Below are positions 6,135-14,477 of a stretch of DNA of 25,513 nt, one piece after another. Below the pieces are notes generated by a model that saw only the letters and a program-made list of their open reading frames with translations, searched no databases and was not told where the DNA came from. The translations under genes and the position numbers were made by a program. This DNA comes from an uncultured Oscillospiraceae bacterium. Its GTDB lineage: Bacteria > Bacillota > Clostridia > Oscillospirales > Acutalibacteraceae. Each line of letters starts with the position of its first letter. The first letter of the stretch is position 1. The stretch lies in assembly GCA_900543305.1 (NCBI GenBank), contig UQQZ01000032.1:1-25513 (forward strand). The letters run 5' to 3'.

Positions 6135-7472
6135 TCAATCTTCTTCCTCTTTCTTCTGAGATGTCTCGTGGGGATCCTTGACCAAGAGCACACGGGCCAA
6201 TCTCTGGTCTTCCACTTCCAGGACGGTAATGGTCACACCGGCCACTTTTACCTGAGGATGTTCTCCGGGCTTAGGCAGGCGTCCCAACTGCTGAGTGACC
6301 AGGCCGGCGATGGTGTCATAATCCCCTTCCGGCAAGTCCACGTCCACCATGTCGGAAACCTCGTCGATAGAGGCGGTACCGTCCACCGTGTACTCCGTTT
6401 CGCTCATCCGACGGATTTCCATTTCCTCGTGGTCGTATTCATCCTGGATGTTGCCCACAATGGACTCCACCAAGTCTTCCAGCGTAATGAGCCCTGCTGT
6501 ACCTCCATATTCGTCCAGCACAATCGCGATCTGTACCTTCCGTTCGGTCATCTCCGTAAAGAGCTGGCTGCATTTTTTTGTTTCCGGCACAAAGTAAGCG
6601 GAGCGCATCAGGTCGGTGAGCTTTATGAAATCCGGAACTTCCCGGCCTACATAGGGCAGCAGGTCTTTGATATAGCAGATACCCACCACGGTGTCGATAT
6701 CCTCATGATAGACGGGAATCCGGGAACAACCGTTTTCCACGGAAGTTTCCACCACCTCGGCAATGGGAGTGGTATCTTCCACGGCGATGATGTCCGTACG
6801 ATGGGTCATGGTTTCTCCAGCAGTGGTGTCCTTGAAGTCCAGAATGTTGGTGATCATATCCCGTTCTGTCTCTTCGATGACCCCTTTTTCCTCCCCTTCA
6901 CCCACCATCTGGAGAATTTCCTCTTCCGTGACAGGATCGTCCAGTTTGTGGGGGTCAATCCGGCACAGCCGCAAAATGCCATTGGCCACCACGCCGCAGA
7001 GCCAGAGCATGGGAATCGCCAGCCCTTTGAGCATGCTCAGCAGCCCTACAAACCGGAATGCGAAGTTCCGGGCGTTGTGCCGTGCGCTCTTTTTGGGGAG
7101 TAGGTCTGCAAAGAGGAAAAACACGATGGCATAGATCAAGGTGATTGCCAGGAAGGCCACCAATGTTCTGAGGCTTTGCTGGGGAATAGAAGCGAGAGCG
7201 CCGTGGAGCCGTTCGAAGAAGGCACACAGACAAAACCCCAAGCCCAAAAGCCCAAAGAGCAGCAGCCCCGATTGCATGGGGGATACGGCGGCTTTCTGGC
7301 CTTGGAGAAGTTTCAGCAGTTTGCGAGCTTGGGGGTCGTCTTCCGCCTCTTTTTTTATCTGGGCTTGGGAGAGGGCCTCTATGGCCGATTCCCCGGCAGC
7401 ATACCAGGAAGCGAGAAAAATACAAACCAGAGTCAAAAATACGGTGAGGATAAAAAGTCCGTCCGGATCCAT
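6135..7472 (-). CDS. CNNM/CorC-HlyC family membrane protein (hemolysin-like, CBS domains)
   Basis: This 445-aa protein has the usual three-part build of the CNNM/CorC (TlyC-like) family, which is implicated in Mg2+ or Co2+ transport. First comes a DUF21 membrane domain (about 1-175) with ASWYAAGESAIEALS after the first span and a span with FLLFADLLPKKSA-like residues. Next is a pair of CBS domains (about 205-325, TMTHRTDIIAVEDTTPIAEV to IKDLLPYVG), joined by IAIVLDEYGGTAGLITLEDLVE, which is highly characteristic. Last is a CorC_HlyC domain (about 345-430, EYTVDGTASIDEV...YDTIAGLV). The older name hemolysin does not imply toxin activity. It has its own consensus promoter, divergent from nifJ, and is followed 4 nt later by the MATE gene. 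Confidence 0.92.
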   Translation of the reverse strand: MDPDGLFILTVFLTLVCIFLASWYAAGESAIEALSQAQIKKEAEDDPQARKLLKLLQGQKAAVSPMQSGLLLFGLLGLGFCLCAFFERLHGALASIPQQSLRTLVAFLAITLIYAIVFFLFADLLPKKSARHNARNFAFRFVGLLSMLKGLAIPMLWLCGVVANGILRLCRIDPHKLDDPVTEEEILQMVGEGEEKGVIEETERDMITNILDFKDTTAGETMTHRTDIIAVEDTTPIAEVVETSVENGCSRIPVYHEDIDTVVGICYIKDLLPYVGREVPDFIKLTDLMRSAYFVPETKKCSQLFTEMTERKVQIAIVLDEYGGTAGLITLEDLVESIVGNIQDEYDHEEMEIRRMSETEYTVDGTASIDEVSDMVDVDLPEGDYDTIAGLVTQQLGRLPKPGEHPQVKVAGVTITVLEVEDQRLARVLLVKDPHETSQKKEEED

Positions 7473-7539
7473 GAGACGACAAGCCCCTTTCCAAAATGTG
7501 ACAGAATTGAGCCGTGCAAAAGCCGGCTATTTTCTTTCT

Positions 7540-7568
7540 ATTCTACTCGAAAGCACAGGGGATGTCAA
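7540..7568 (-). promoter_or_regulatory. Sigma-A promoter for the CorC-like/MATE operon
   Basis: On the minus strand TTGACA (7563-7568) and TAGAAT (7540-7545) are spaced by exactly 17 bp, about 70 bp upstream of the CorC-like start. Confidence 0.85.
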
Positions 7569-7617
7569 ATCCGCGGGGGGATTTTGCCAAAAAGTTGTGG
7601 ATTTCACCTTTTTTGCC

Positions 7618-7646
7618 TTTACAGGGCCAAAAAAAAATGCTAGAAT
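7618..7646 (+). promoter_or_regulatory. Sigma-A promoter for nifJ
   Basis: TTTACA (7618-7623) and TAGAAT (7641-7646) are 17 bp apart, and TGC directly before the -10 gives an extended -10. Transcription would begin near 7653, leaving a leader of about 75 nt. It is divergent from the CorC-like promoter, with the two -35 boxes about 50 bp apart. Confidence 0.8.
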
Positions 7647-7728
7647 AAAACAGCACGGGTATACCGGAAGAACACCGCTCAGAAACCCGTCACACCTGTT
7701 CGATCATCCTAAAAGGAGGAAATATTTC

Positions 7729-10700
7729 ATGGCAAGAAAAATGAAAACCATGGATGGCAACAGCGCCGCTGCGCATGTATCTTATGCGTTTACCGACGTT
7801 GCCGCCATCTACCCCATCACCCCCTCTTCCGTGATGGCGGATGAGACCGACAAGTATGCTGCCGCTGGCCGCAAGAACCTGTTCGGTAGAGAGGTTCGGG
7901 TTACCGAGATGCAGTCCGAGGCTGGCGCTGCCGGCGCTGTCCACGGCTCCTTGGCGGCCGGTGCTCTCACCACCACCTACACCGCTTCTCAGGGCCTGCT
8001 GCTGATGATCCCCAACATGTACAAGATGGCTGGCGAACTGCTGCCCAGCGTCATTCATGTTTCGGCTCGTACGGTGGCTACCCATGCGCTGAACATTTTC
8101 GGCGATCACTCCGATATCTATGCCTGCCGTCAGACCGGTTATGCAATGCTGTGCTCCAACAGCCCCCAGGAAGTCATGGACCTGGGCGCCGTGGCCCATC
8201 TTTCCGCAATTAAGGGCCGGGTACCTTTCCTCCACTTCTTTGACGGCTTCCGCACCTCTCACGAGATCCAGAAGATCCAGGTGTGGGATTACGAAGATCT
8301 GGGCGACCTGCTGGATTGGGACGCTGTCAACGCGTTCCGTCGCAATGCTCTGAACCCCGAGCATCCTGTGCTCCGTGGTCAGGCTCAGAACGGCGATATT
8401 TTCTTCCAGGCCCGCGAGGCTTGCAACAAGTATTATGACGCGGTTCCCGAGGTTGTCGTGGACTACATGAACAAGGTCAACGAGAAGATCGGCACCGATT
8501 ATAAGCCCTTCAACTATTATGGCGCTCCCGATGCTGACAAGATCATCATCGCTATGGGTTCTGCCTGCGAGACCATCGAGGAAGTCATCGACTACCTGAA
8601 CGCTGCTGGCGAGAAGGTTGGCCTGGTGAAGGTTCATCTGTATCGTCCCTTCGTGGCCAAGTATCTGCTGGACGTGATGCCCGAGACCGTGAAGAAGATC
8701 TCCGTGCTGGATCGTACCAAGGAGCCCGGCTCCATTGGCGAACCCCTGTACCTGGATGTTCTGGCTGCGATCAATGGCACTTCCTTCGGCGCTTGCCCTG
8801 TGTACTCTGGCCGTTATGGTCTGGGTTCCAAGGACACCAAGCCCAGCGACATCATCGCTGTGTATCGCAACATGGAGAAGGACGAGCCCAAGAAGCGCTT
8901 CACCATCGGCATCGTGGACGATGTGACCCATCTGTCTCTGGATGCTACCGAAGATCCCGATACCGCTCCTGCCGGCACCACTTCCTGCAAGTTCTGGGGC
9001 CTGGGCTCCGACGGTACTGTGGGTGCCAACAAGAACTCCATCAAGATCATCGGTGACCACACCGACATGTACGCTCAGGGCTACTTCGACTATGACTCCA
9101 AGAAGTCCGGCGGCCTGACCATTTCTCACCTGCGTTTTGGTCACACCCCCATCAAGTCCACCTACTACATCTCCAAGGCTGACTTTGTGGCCTGCTCCAA
9201 TCCTGCTTATCTGGAGACCTATGACATGGTGCAGGATCTGAAGAAGGGCGGCAGCTTCCTGCTGAACTGCTCCTGGAGCGCTGAGGAGCTGGATGAGCGT
9301 CTGCCCGGCAAGGTGAAGAAATTCATCGCCGACAACGACATCAACTTCTACACCATCGATGCCTTTAAGATTGGTAAGGAGCTGGGTCTGGGCACCCGTA
9401 CCAACACCGTGCTGCAGTCCGCTTTCTTCTCAATTGCCAAGATCATCCCCGAAGAGGATGCTATCAAATACATGAAGGACGCTGCTACCAAGTCCTATAG
9501 CCGTAAGGGCGACGCCATCGTCAAGATGAACCACGACGCTATCGATCGTGGCGCTACCGGCTATGTGAAGGTAGACGTGCCCGCCTCCTGGAAGGACGCT
9601 GTGGACGATTCTCAGCCCAAGGTTGCTACCGGCAACCGTCCCGAGCTGGTGGATTACGTCAACAACGTGGTGTTCCCTGTGAACTCCTTCCACGGCAAGG
9701 ATCTGCCTGTTTCCGCCTTCGAGAAGTATGCAGACGGCACTTCTCCCCAGGGCACTGCCGCTTATGAGAAGCGTGGCGTGGCTGTGGATGTTCCCGAGTG
9801 GATCGTGGACAACTGCATCCAGTGCAACCAGTGCTCCTATGTGTGTCCCCATGCGGTCATCCGTCCCATCGCTATGACCGACGAGGAACTGAAGAATGCT
9901 CCCGAGGGCACCAAGGCGAAGCCCATGACCGGCGTGCCCGGCATGAATTTTGCCATGGTTATTTCTCCCCTGGATTGCACCGGCTGCGGCTCCTGCGTGT
10001 CTGTGTGCCCCGCCAAGAACAAAGCTCTGCAGATGGCTCCCATCGATTCTCAGAGAGCTCAGGAAGCTGTGTTCGAGTATGGCATCGACCTGCCTGCTAA
10101 GGAAGAGGTTGCTGCTAAGTTCAAGGAGACCAGCGTGAAGGGCAGCCAGTTCAAGCAGCCCTTGCTGGAGTTCTCTGGCGCTTGCGGCGGCTGCGGTGAG
10201 ACTCCTTACGCCAAGCTGGCTACTCAGCTGTTCGGCGACAAGATGTTCATTGCCAACGCTACCGGCTGCTCCTCTATCTGGGGCGGTTCCGCTCCTGCCA
10301 CTCCCTACACCGTGAACAAGAAGGGTCACGGTCCTGCTTGGGAGAACTCCCTGTTCGAAGACAACGCTGAGTTTGGTCTGGGCATGACCCTGGCTCAGAA
10401 CGCGGTGCGCGGCCGTCTGGCTGAGCTCACCGAGAAGCTGATCGCTGTGGACTATGCTACCGCCGAGATCAAGGAAACCGGCCGGAAGTGGATTGACACC
10501 ATGGCTGACCGCGTGGAGAATGGTCCCGCTGCTGAGGCTTACATTGCCGCTCTGGAAGATGGCGTTGTGGAAGGCTGCCAGTGCGAGGCTTGCAAGCTGG
10601 CTACCGAGATCCTGAAGGATAAGGATTATCTGGCCAAGAAGTCCATGTGGATCCTGGGCGGCGACGGCTGGGCCTACGATATCGGCTTCGGCGGTCTGGA

Positions 10701-11283
10701 TCACGCTCTGGCTTCCGGCGAGGACATCAACGTGCTGGTGTTCGATACCGAAGTGTACTCCAACACCGGCGGCCAGGCTTCCAAGTCCACTCCTTGCGGC
10801 TCCGTGGCTCAGTTTGCTGCCACCGGTAAGGCCACCAAGAAGAAGGACCTGGCTGGCATCGCTATGACCTATGGCTACGTCTATGTGGCTCAGGTCGCCA
10901 TGGGCGCTGATATGAACCAGTGCATCAAGGCCTTCACCGAGGCTGAGAGCTATCATGGTCCCTCCATCATCCTGGCATATGCTCCCTGCATCAACCACGG
11001 TATCAAGGGCGGCATGGGCATTTCCCAGTTGGAGGAGAAGAAGGCTGTGGCTGCTGGCTACTGGAACAACTTCCGGTTCGATCCTCGCCGTGCTGATGAG
11101 GGTCTGAATCCCTTCCAGCTGGACAGCAAGGCTCCCACCGCTTCTTATCGCGACTTCATCATGGGCGAAGTCCGTTACAACAGCTTGACCCGTTCCTTCC
11201 CGGAGCGCGCTGAGAAGTTGTTTGCCAACGCCGAGAAGTACGCTGCTGAGAAGTATGAGAAGTTGAAGAAGATGGCCGAGTAA
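7729..11283 (+). CDS. nifJ: Pyruvate:ferredoxin (flavodoxin) oxidoreductase
   Basis: This 1184-aa single-chain PFOR oxidises pyruvate with CoA to acetyl-CoA and CO2 and passes electrons to ferredoxin or flavodoxin; it is the central pyruvate enzyme of anaerobic fermenters. The N-terminal domain carries the substrate-binding YPITPSS (28-34). A two-cluster ferredoxin domain shows CxxCxxCxxxCP twice, at C696/C699/C702/C706 and C750/C753/C756/C760. The C-terminal TPP domain has GACGGCGETPY with C819 and C822, then C847 and C1087 as remaining ligands of the proximal cluster, and the TPP motif GDGWAYDIG (978-986) followed by N1012. All catalytic features are present. The start at 7729 follows AAAGGAGG; the frame extends upstream with no plausible start. 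Its codon choice is visibly more biased than its neighbours, as expected for a very highly expressed gene. Monocistronic, with a strong terminator. Confidence 0.98.
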   Translation: MARKMKTMDGNSAAAHVSYAFTDVAAIYPITPSSVMADETDKYAAAGRKNLFGREVRVTEMQSEAGAAGAVHGSLAAGALTTTYTASQGLLLMIPNMYKMAGELLPSVIHVSARTVATHALNIFGDHSDIYACRQTGYAMLCSNSPQEVMDLGAVAHLSAIKGRVPFLHFFDGFRTSHEIQKIQVWDYEDLGDLLDWDAVNAFRRNALNPEHPVLRGQAQNGDIFFQAREACNKYYDAVPEVVVDYMNKVNEKIGTDYKPFNYYGAPDADKIIIAMGSACETIEEVIDYLNAAGEKVGLVKVHLYRPFVAKYLLDVMPETVKKISVLDRTKEPGSIGEPLYLDVLAAINGTSFGACPVYSGRYGLGSKDTKPSDIIAVYRNMEKDEPKKRFTIGIVDDVTHLSLDATEDPDTAPAGTTSCKFWGLGSDGTVGANKNSIKIIGDHTDMYAQGYFDYDSKKSGGLTISHLRFGHTPIKSTYYISKADFVACSNPAYLETYDMVQDLKKGGSFLLNCSWSAEELDERLPGKVKKFIADNDINFYTIDAFKIGKELGLGTRTNTVLQSAFFSIAKIIPEEDAIKYMKDAATKSYSRKGDAIVKMNHDAIDRGATGYVKVDVPASWKDAVDDSQPKVATGNRPELVDYVNNVVFPVNSFHGKDLPVSAFEKYADGTSPQGTAAYEKRGVAVDVPEWIVDNCIQCNQCSYVCPHAVIRPIAMTDEELKNAPEGTKAKPMTGVPGMNFAMVISPLDCTGCGSCVSVCPAKNKALQMAPIDSQRAQEAVFEYGIDLPAKEEVAAKFKETSVKGSQFKQPLLEFSGACGGCGETPYAKLATQLFGDKMFIANATGCSSIWGGSAPATPYTVNKKGHGPAWENSLFEDNAEFGLGMTLAQNAVRGRLAELTEKLIAVDYATAEIKETGRKWIDTMADRVENGPAAEAYIAALEDGVVEGCQCEACKLATEILKDKDYLAKKSMWILGGDGWAYDIGFGGLDHALASGEDINVLVFDTEVYSNTGGQASKSTPCGSVAQFAATGKATKKKDLAGIAMTYGYVYVAQVAMGADMNQCIKAFTEAESYHGPSIILAYAPCINHGIKGGMGISQLEEKKAVAAGYWNNFRFDPRRADEGLNPFQLDSKAPTASYRDFIMGEVRYNSLTRSFPERAEKLFANAEKYAAEKYEKLKKMAE

Positions 11284-11319
11284 TCGTCCCCTTCGGATAT
11301 TCTCTGACAGTTGCATAAT

Positions 11320-11355
11320 AAAATCCCCTGACTGGTAACAGTCAGGGGATTTTTG
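11320..11355. terminator. Strong terminator after nifJ, usable in both directions
   Basis: AATCCCCTGACTG (11322-11334) and CAGTCAGGGGATT (11339-11351) form a perfect 13-bp stem with a GTAA loop, followed by TTTT. The opposite strand has a T-rich tail as well, so it can also end the converging DUF3892 gene. Confidence 0.92.
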
Positions 11356-11365
11356 CGTATTGGGA

Positions 11366-11671
11366 TTACTGAAAGCTTTCCGGGGAGGTGGGCAGGTCGC
11401 CCAGGTTGTTGGATTCGCTGCCATCGGGGAGAGAGCGGAGGTATTCACTTCCGTTGCGGCTGGCGATTGCCACCCCTCGAATGCCGCCCTGCTTGGCCAG
11501 CGCTACCCCTTCTCGTTTGGAGAGAACTCTTCCGTCGGAGAGCTGGTAGCCGGAGACCTTGCCGTTTTTCCGGATCAAGCTGGTGATGGTTTTGGCATCC
11601 TTGTTGGGGACCGGGTTCATAATGTTGATGTTGGCAGGCAAATTGCCAATTCTACCGTCTTTCTGTTTCAT
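11366..11671 (-). CDS. DUF3892 domain-containing protein (101 aa)
   Basis: This small soluble protein appears to carry a DUF3892 domain, seen as TSLIRKNGKVSGYQLSDGRV then LSKREGVALAKQGGIRGVAIA and SEYLRSLPDGSESNNLGDLP (about residues 31-96). The family is found in Firmicutes and has no established function. The polar N-terminus (1-28) contains NLPANINIMNPVPN. The start at 11669-11671 has AAAGGAAG 8 nt upstream; a far longer reading frame running over the transketolase genes on the other strand is spurious. It converges on nifJ and diverges from the transketolase operon. Domain assignment comes from recall of the family pattern, not a search. Confidence 0.75.
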   Translation of the reverse strand: MKQKDGRIGNLPANINIMNPVPNKDAKTITSLIRKNGKVSGYQLSDGRVLSKREGVALAKQGGIRGVAIASRNGSEYLRSLPDGSESNNLGDLPTSPESFQ

Positions 11672-11738
11672 TGGGCAAACTTCCTTTCTGAAAGGATGTT
11701 GGGATCGTTCAAAGGTATTTTTGATCTGGAGAGCGGGG

Positions 11739-11768
11739 ATTATACAGAGCAGAAAGGGACAGCGGAAA
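11739..11768 (-). promoter_or_regulatory. Candidate promoter of the DUF3892 gene
   Basis: On the minus strand TATAAT (11739-11744), preceded by TG, lies 18 bp from a weak -35 TTTCCG (11763-11768). The -10 is perfect; the -35 is poor. Confidence 0.5.
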
Positions 11769-11775
11769 CTTTTGA

Positions 11776-11804
11776 TTGCTTTTTTTGCTAAAATGGGATA
11801 AAAT
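11776..11804 (+). promoter_or_regulatory. Candidate promoter of the transketolase operon
   Basis: TTGCTT (11776-11781) and TAAAAT (11799-11804) are 17 bp apart, about 55 bp upstream of the first transketolase start. Both boxes match the sigma-A consensus in four or five positions. Confidence 0.6.
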
Positions 11805-11857
11805 GAACTCGCATGAGCAATCGCAAGGATCACGGCGGAAAGGACTGGTAAGCAACC

Positions 11858-12703
11858 ATGAACGCTCAAGAACGCAAGGACCTTCTGGTCACCGCGGCGC
11901 AGGTGCGTCTCGGCATCATTGAAGGCGTGTTCCACGCCAAGTCCGGCCACCCGGGAGGCTCTCTCTCCGCGGCCGAAATTTTCACCTATCTGTATTTTAA
12001 AGAGATGCGTGTGGACCCCAAAAATCCCAAGGATCCCAACCGGGACCGGTTTGTGCTTTCCAAAGGGCACTGTGCACCGGGTCTGTACGCGGCTTTGGCC
12101 CTGAAGGGCTATTTTGATTGGAGCGAGCTGGAAAAGCTGCGGCACATTGGGGCCATGCTTCAAGGCCATCCCGATATGAAGGGCACCCCCGGAGTGGACA
12201 TGAGCTCTGGCTCTTTGGGCCAGGGAATTTCCGCCGCCGTGGGCATGGCTCTGGCCGGCAAGATGGACGGGAAAGACTATCGGGTCTACACCTTGCTGGG
12301 CGATGGCGAATCGGAAGAGGGCCAGGTGTGGGAAGCCTCCATGTTTGCGGGGCACCATCATTTGGACAACCTGTGTGTGATCGTAGACTACAATGGCCTT
12401 CAGATTGACGGCCCTGTGGCGGAAGTGGCCGGACCGGATCCCTTGGATGAGAAATTCCGGGCTTTTGGGTTCCAGGTTACCACGGTAGACGGCAATGACT
12501 TCGATCAGCTGGAAGAGGCCTTTGCAGCTGCCAAAGCCTGCAAGGGCAAACCCTTTGCCATCATTGCCAAGACGGTGAAGGGCAAGGGCGTATCCTTCAT
12601 GGAGAATCAGGTGGGCTGGCACGGCAAGGCCCCCAATGCGGAGGAATACGAGATTGCCAAGAAAGAGCTGACCGAGAACCTGGAGGTGCTGAAGAATGGC
12701 TGA
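11858..12703 (+). CDS. Transketolase, N-terminal (TPP-binding) subunit
   Basis: This 281-aa subunit carries the first half of a two-chain transketolase, which moves two-carbon units between sugar phosphates in the non-oxidative pentose phosphate pathway. Typical motifs are HAKSGHPGGSLSAAE (26-40), FVLSKGHCAPGLYAAL (65-80) and the TPP/Mg motif GDGESEEGQVWEA (148-160) with N179 about 29 residues after GDG. The first half alone is inactive; the catalytic glutamate is in the partner encoded downstream, which overlaps it by 8 nt. Split transketolases are common in Clostridia and archaea. The ribosome site is modest (GGAAAGGA about 13-15 nt upstream). The symbol is left blank because the split forms have no single accepted name. 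Confidence 0.95.
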   Translation: MNAQERKDLLVTAAQVRLGIIEGVFHAKSGHPGGSLSAAEIFTYLYFKEMRVDPKNPKDPNRDRFVLSKGHCAPGLYAALALKGYFDWSELEKLRHIGAMLQGHPDMKGTPGVDMSSGSLGQGISAAVGMALAGKMDGKDYRVYTLLGDGESEEGQVWEASMFAGHHHLDNLCVIVDYNGLQIDGPVAEVAGPDPLDEKFRAFGFQVTTVDGNDFDQLEEAFAAAKACKGKPFAIIAKTVKGKGVSFMENQVGWHGKAPNAEEYEIAKKELTENLEVLKNG

Positions 12704-13640
12704 ACTGGTGAAAAAGGCAACGCGGGAGAGCTTTGGCGAAGCAGTCACTGCCCTGGCCGCTGAAAACCCCAATATTGTGGTGCTGGACGCCGACTTGGCG
12801 GAGGCCACTAAAACCGGCATCTTCAAGAAAAAATATCCTGAGCGGTTTTTTGACTGCGGCATTGCCGAGTGCAACATGGTGGGCATTGCTGCCGGTTTGG
12901 CCACTTGCGGGAAAATTCCCTTTGCAGCATCCTTTGCTATGTTCTCTGCTGGTCGGGCGTTTGAACAGGTGCGCAACTCCGTTGGATATCCCCATTTGAA
13001 CGTGAAGATTGCCGGTTCCCACGCTGGTATTTCCGTTGGGGAAGACGGCGCCACCCATCAGTGCTGTGAGGATATTGCTTTGATGCGCACCATTCCCGGC
13101 ATGGTGGTGTTGAACCCTGCGGACCACTATGAGATGGTGGCAGCAGTCAAGGCGGCCGCCGAGTATGTGGGCCCGGTGTACATCCGTTTGGGCCGTTTGG
13201 CGGTGGAGAGCGTCAACAACAACGACGATTACCACTTTGAAATCGGCAAGGGTATCACCCTCCGGGACGGCAAGGATATCACCATTATCGCCACAGGATT
13301 AATGGTCCAAGAGGCGGTAAAGGCTGCCAAGGCTTTGGAGGCATCTGGGGTTGACGCTCGGGTGTTGGATATTCACACCATTAAGCCGCTGGATACGGAG
13401 CTGATCCTGAAAGCAGCTCGGGAAACCGGCCGGATTGTCACGGTGGAGGAACACAACGTGATCGGCGGTCTGGGTGAAGCAGTGGCTTCTTGCCTGTCCG
13501 AAGTGTGCCCCACTCCCGTGACCAAGATCGGCATTTACGACACCTTCGGCCATTCCGGCCCTGCGGTGGATCTGCTCAAGGAGTTCGGCCTGTCCGCGGA
13601 AAATATCGAAAAAACTGTAAAGAAAGTGCTGGGCAAGTAA
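12696..13640 (+). CDS. Transketolase, C-terminal subunit
   Basis: This 314-aa partner completes the split transketolase. It contains the pyrimidine-binding domain with FFDCGIAECNMVGIAAGLA (51-69), where E58 is the glutamate that activates the TPP ring, the SVGEDGATHQCCEDIALMRTIPGM stretch (about 113-136), and a C-terminal transketolase domain ending with YDTFGHSGPAVDLLKEFG. A 1-deoxyxylulose-5-phosphate synthase is a single longer chain, so this pair is better read as transketolase. It overlaps the N-subunit by 8 nt, so the two chains are probably translated in equal amount. A terminator hairpin follows 15 nt after the stop. Confidence 0.95.
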   Translation: MAELVKKATRESFGEAVTALAAENPNIVVLDADLAEATKTGIFKKKYPERFFDCGIAECNMVGIAAGLATCGKIPFAASFAMFSAGRAFEQVRNSVGYPHLNVKIAGSHAGISVGEDGATHQCCEDIALMRTIPGMVVLNPADHYEMVAAVKAAAEYVGPVYIRLGRLAVESVNNNDDYHFEIGKGITLRDGKDITIIATGLMVQEAVKAAKALEASGVDARVLDIHTIKPLDTELILKAARETGRIVTVEEHNVIGGLGEAVASCLSEVCPTPVTKIGIYDTFGHSGPAVDLLKEFGLSAENIEKTVKKVLGK

Positions 13641-13654
13641 GTCTGGCGCAAGAA

Positions 13655-13685
13655 AAAAGGCCCAGCAGCGATTGCCGGGCCTTTT
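13655..13685 (+). terminator. Terminator after the transketolase genes
   Basis: AAAAGGCCC and GGGCCTTTT pair, with an inner GCA/TGC extension, and a T4 run ends the hairpin. The GNAT gene begins about 20 nt later, with no separate promoter evident, so it may be expressed by read-through. Confidence 0.8.
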
Positions 13686-13706
13686 CCATATCTGGAGGAA
13701 TTGAGA

Positions 13707-14141
13707 ATGGAATGGATCATTCGCGACGCGCTTCCCACGGACGCCCGGGACATAGCCCGGTTAAGCCGGGAGGATTTGGGGTACGATTACCCGGAAGAAG
13801 CAACTCGGGAGAAACTGGAAGCATTGCTGAAAGACGGCAGGAATAAAATCCTGGTGGCGGAAAAAGAGGACCAGGTGGTGGGGTATGTGCACCTGGTGGA
13901 CTACGATGTGCTTTACGCGCCCCACATGAAGGACGTCATGGGAATTGCCGTGGCGTCAACTTGCAGGCGCCAGGGGCTGGGAAAAGCTCTGCTCACAGCG
14001 GGGGAAACATGGGCTCGGGAAGAGGGGGCCCAGGCAGTCCGGCTTGTATCCGGGGAAACCCGAAAAGGGGCCCATGCTTTTTACCAGCAGCTGGGATACC
14101 ATGGGAACAAGCTCCAACGGCATTTTTTGAAAGAGCTATAG
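13707..14141 (+). CDS. GNAT-family N-acetyltransferase
   Basis: This 144-aa acetyltransferase would move the acetyl group of acetyl-CoA to an amine; the target is unknown. It has the GNAT fold in order: IRDALPTDARDIARLS (6-21), the strand ILVAEKEDQVVGYVHLVDY, motif A MGIAVASTCRRQGLGKALLTAGETWAREEG (about 80-110) with the acetyl-CoA loop RRQGLGK, and motif B VRLVSGETRKGAHAFYQQLGY. I use the ATG at 13707, 7 nt after GGAGGAA, not the TTG two codons upstream. It follows the transketolase terminator and precedes the groESL control region, with no terminator of its own beyond a weak stem at 14143-14176. Confidence 0.88.
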   Translation: MEWIIRDALPTDARDIARLSREDLGYDYPEEATREKLEALLKDGRNKILVAEKEDQVVGYVHLVDYDVLYAPHMKDVMGIAVASTCRRQGLGKALLTAGETWAREEGAQAVRLVSGETRKGAHAFYQQLGYHGNKLQRHFLKEL

Positions 14142-14223
14142 TCGGAAGACCGAGGATTTTCCCGTGGGAACTTCCGCTAATTTATGAAGGATTTGTTAAA
14201 AGTCAAAAATTTTGAAAAAGCTA

Positions 14224-14252
14224 TTGACTTTTACTGACCATATGGATACAAT
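14224..14252 (+). promoter_or_regulatory. groESL sigma-A promoter
   Basis: TTGACT (14224-14229) and TACAAT (14247-14252) are 17 bp apart. The perfect CIRCE begins 4 bp after the -10, exactly where HrcA represses in Firmicutes. Transcription from here gives an unusually long leader of about 215 nt, which together with the 80 nt upstream fills the 336-bp gap between the GNAT and groES genes. Confidence 0.88.
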
Positions 14253-14256
14253 AGGT

Positions 14257-14283
14257 TTAGCACTCGGGAATAAAGAGTGCTAA
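14257..14283 (+). promoter_or_regulatory. CIRCE operator (perfect), HrcA binding site
   Basis: TTAGCACTC (14257-14265), a 9-bp spacer, then GAGTGCTAA (14275-14283) match the CIRCE consensus at every position. HrcA repressor binds CIRCE at low temperature and is released under heat stress when GroE is titrated. hrcA is not in this window. Confidence 0.97.
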
Positions 14284-14372
14284 TTCCCGAGACGCAGGAA
14301 AGATTTCCTCCTGGGAGATCCTTCCGGCGGATACCGAGAGCAATTTCTTTTTCGCGGGAGTTTACCGCGGTT

Positions 14373-14399
14373 TTAGCATTCTTCCCCGGAGAGTGCGAA
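14373..14399 (+). promoter_or_regulatory. Second, degenerate CIRCE in the groESL leader
   Basis: TTAGCATTC (14373-14381), a 9-bp spacer, then GAGTGCGAA (14391-14399) match CIRCE in 16 of 18 arm positions with the correct spacing. It lies 116 bp downstream of the first site and 78 bp before the groES start, so it would be within the transcribed leader. I see no good promoter attached to it. Confidence 0.65.
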
Positions 14400-14477
14400 A
14401 ACATAAATTTGGATGCGGGGAGAAAGGATCGGGCCCCAAACAATTTGATAGAATAACCGAGGCCCAGGTGTTGCGTT

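Noticed and set aside
7690..9144. 484-codon minus-strand open frame opposite nifJ
   Set aside because: It mirrors nifJ codon bias; highly biased genes suppress stops on the opposite strand. It has no start signal and no recognisable domain.
9430..11448. 672-codon minus-strand open frame opposite nifJ
   Set aside because: Same cause as the other antisense frame; it also runs through the nifJ terminator.
11672..13054. Long 5' extension of the DUF3892 frame across both transketolase genes
   Set aside because: The DUF3892 start at 11671 has its own ribosome site and promoter, and the extension is an antisense shadow of transketolase.
14143..14176. Possible terminator after the GNAT gene (CGGAAG/CTTCCG)
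   Set aside because: The stem is short and interrupted and no T-run follows; not enough to call.
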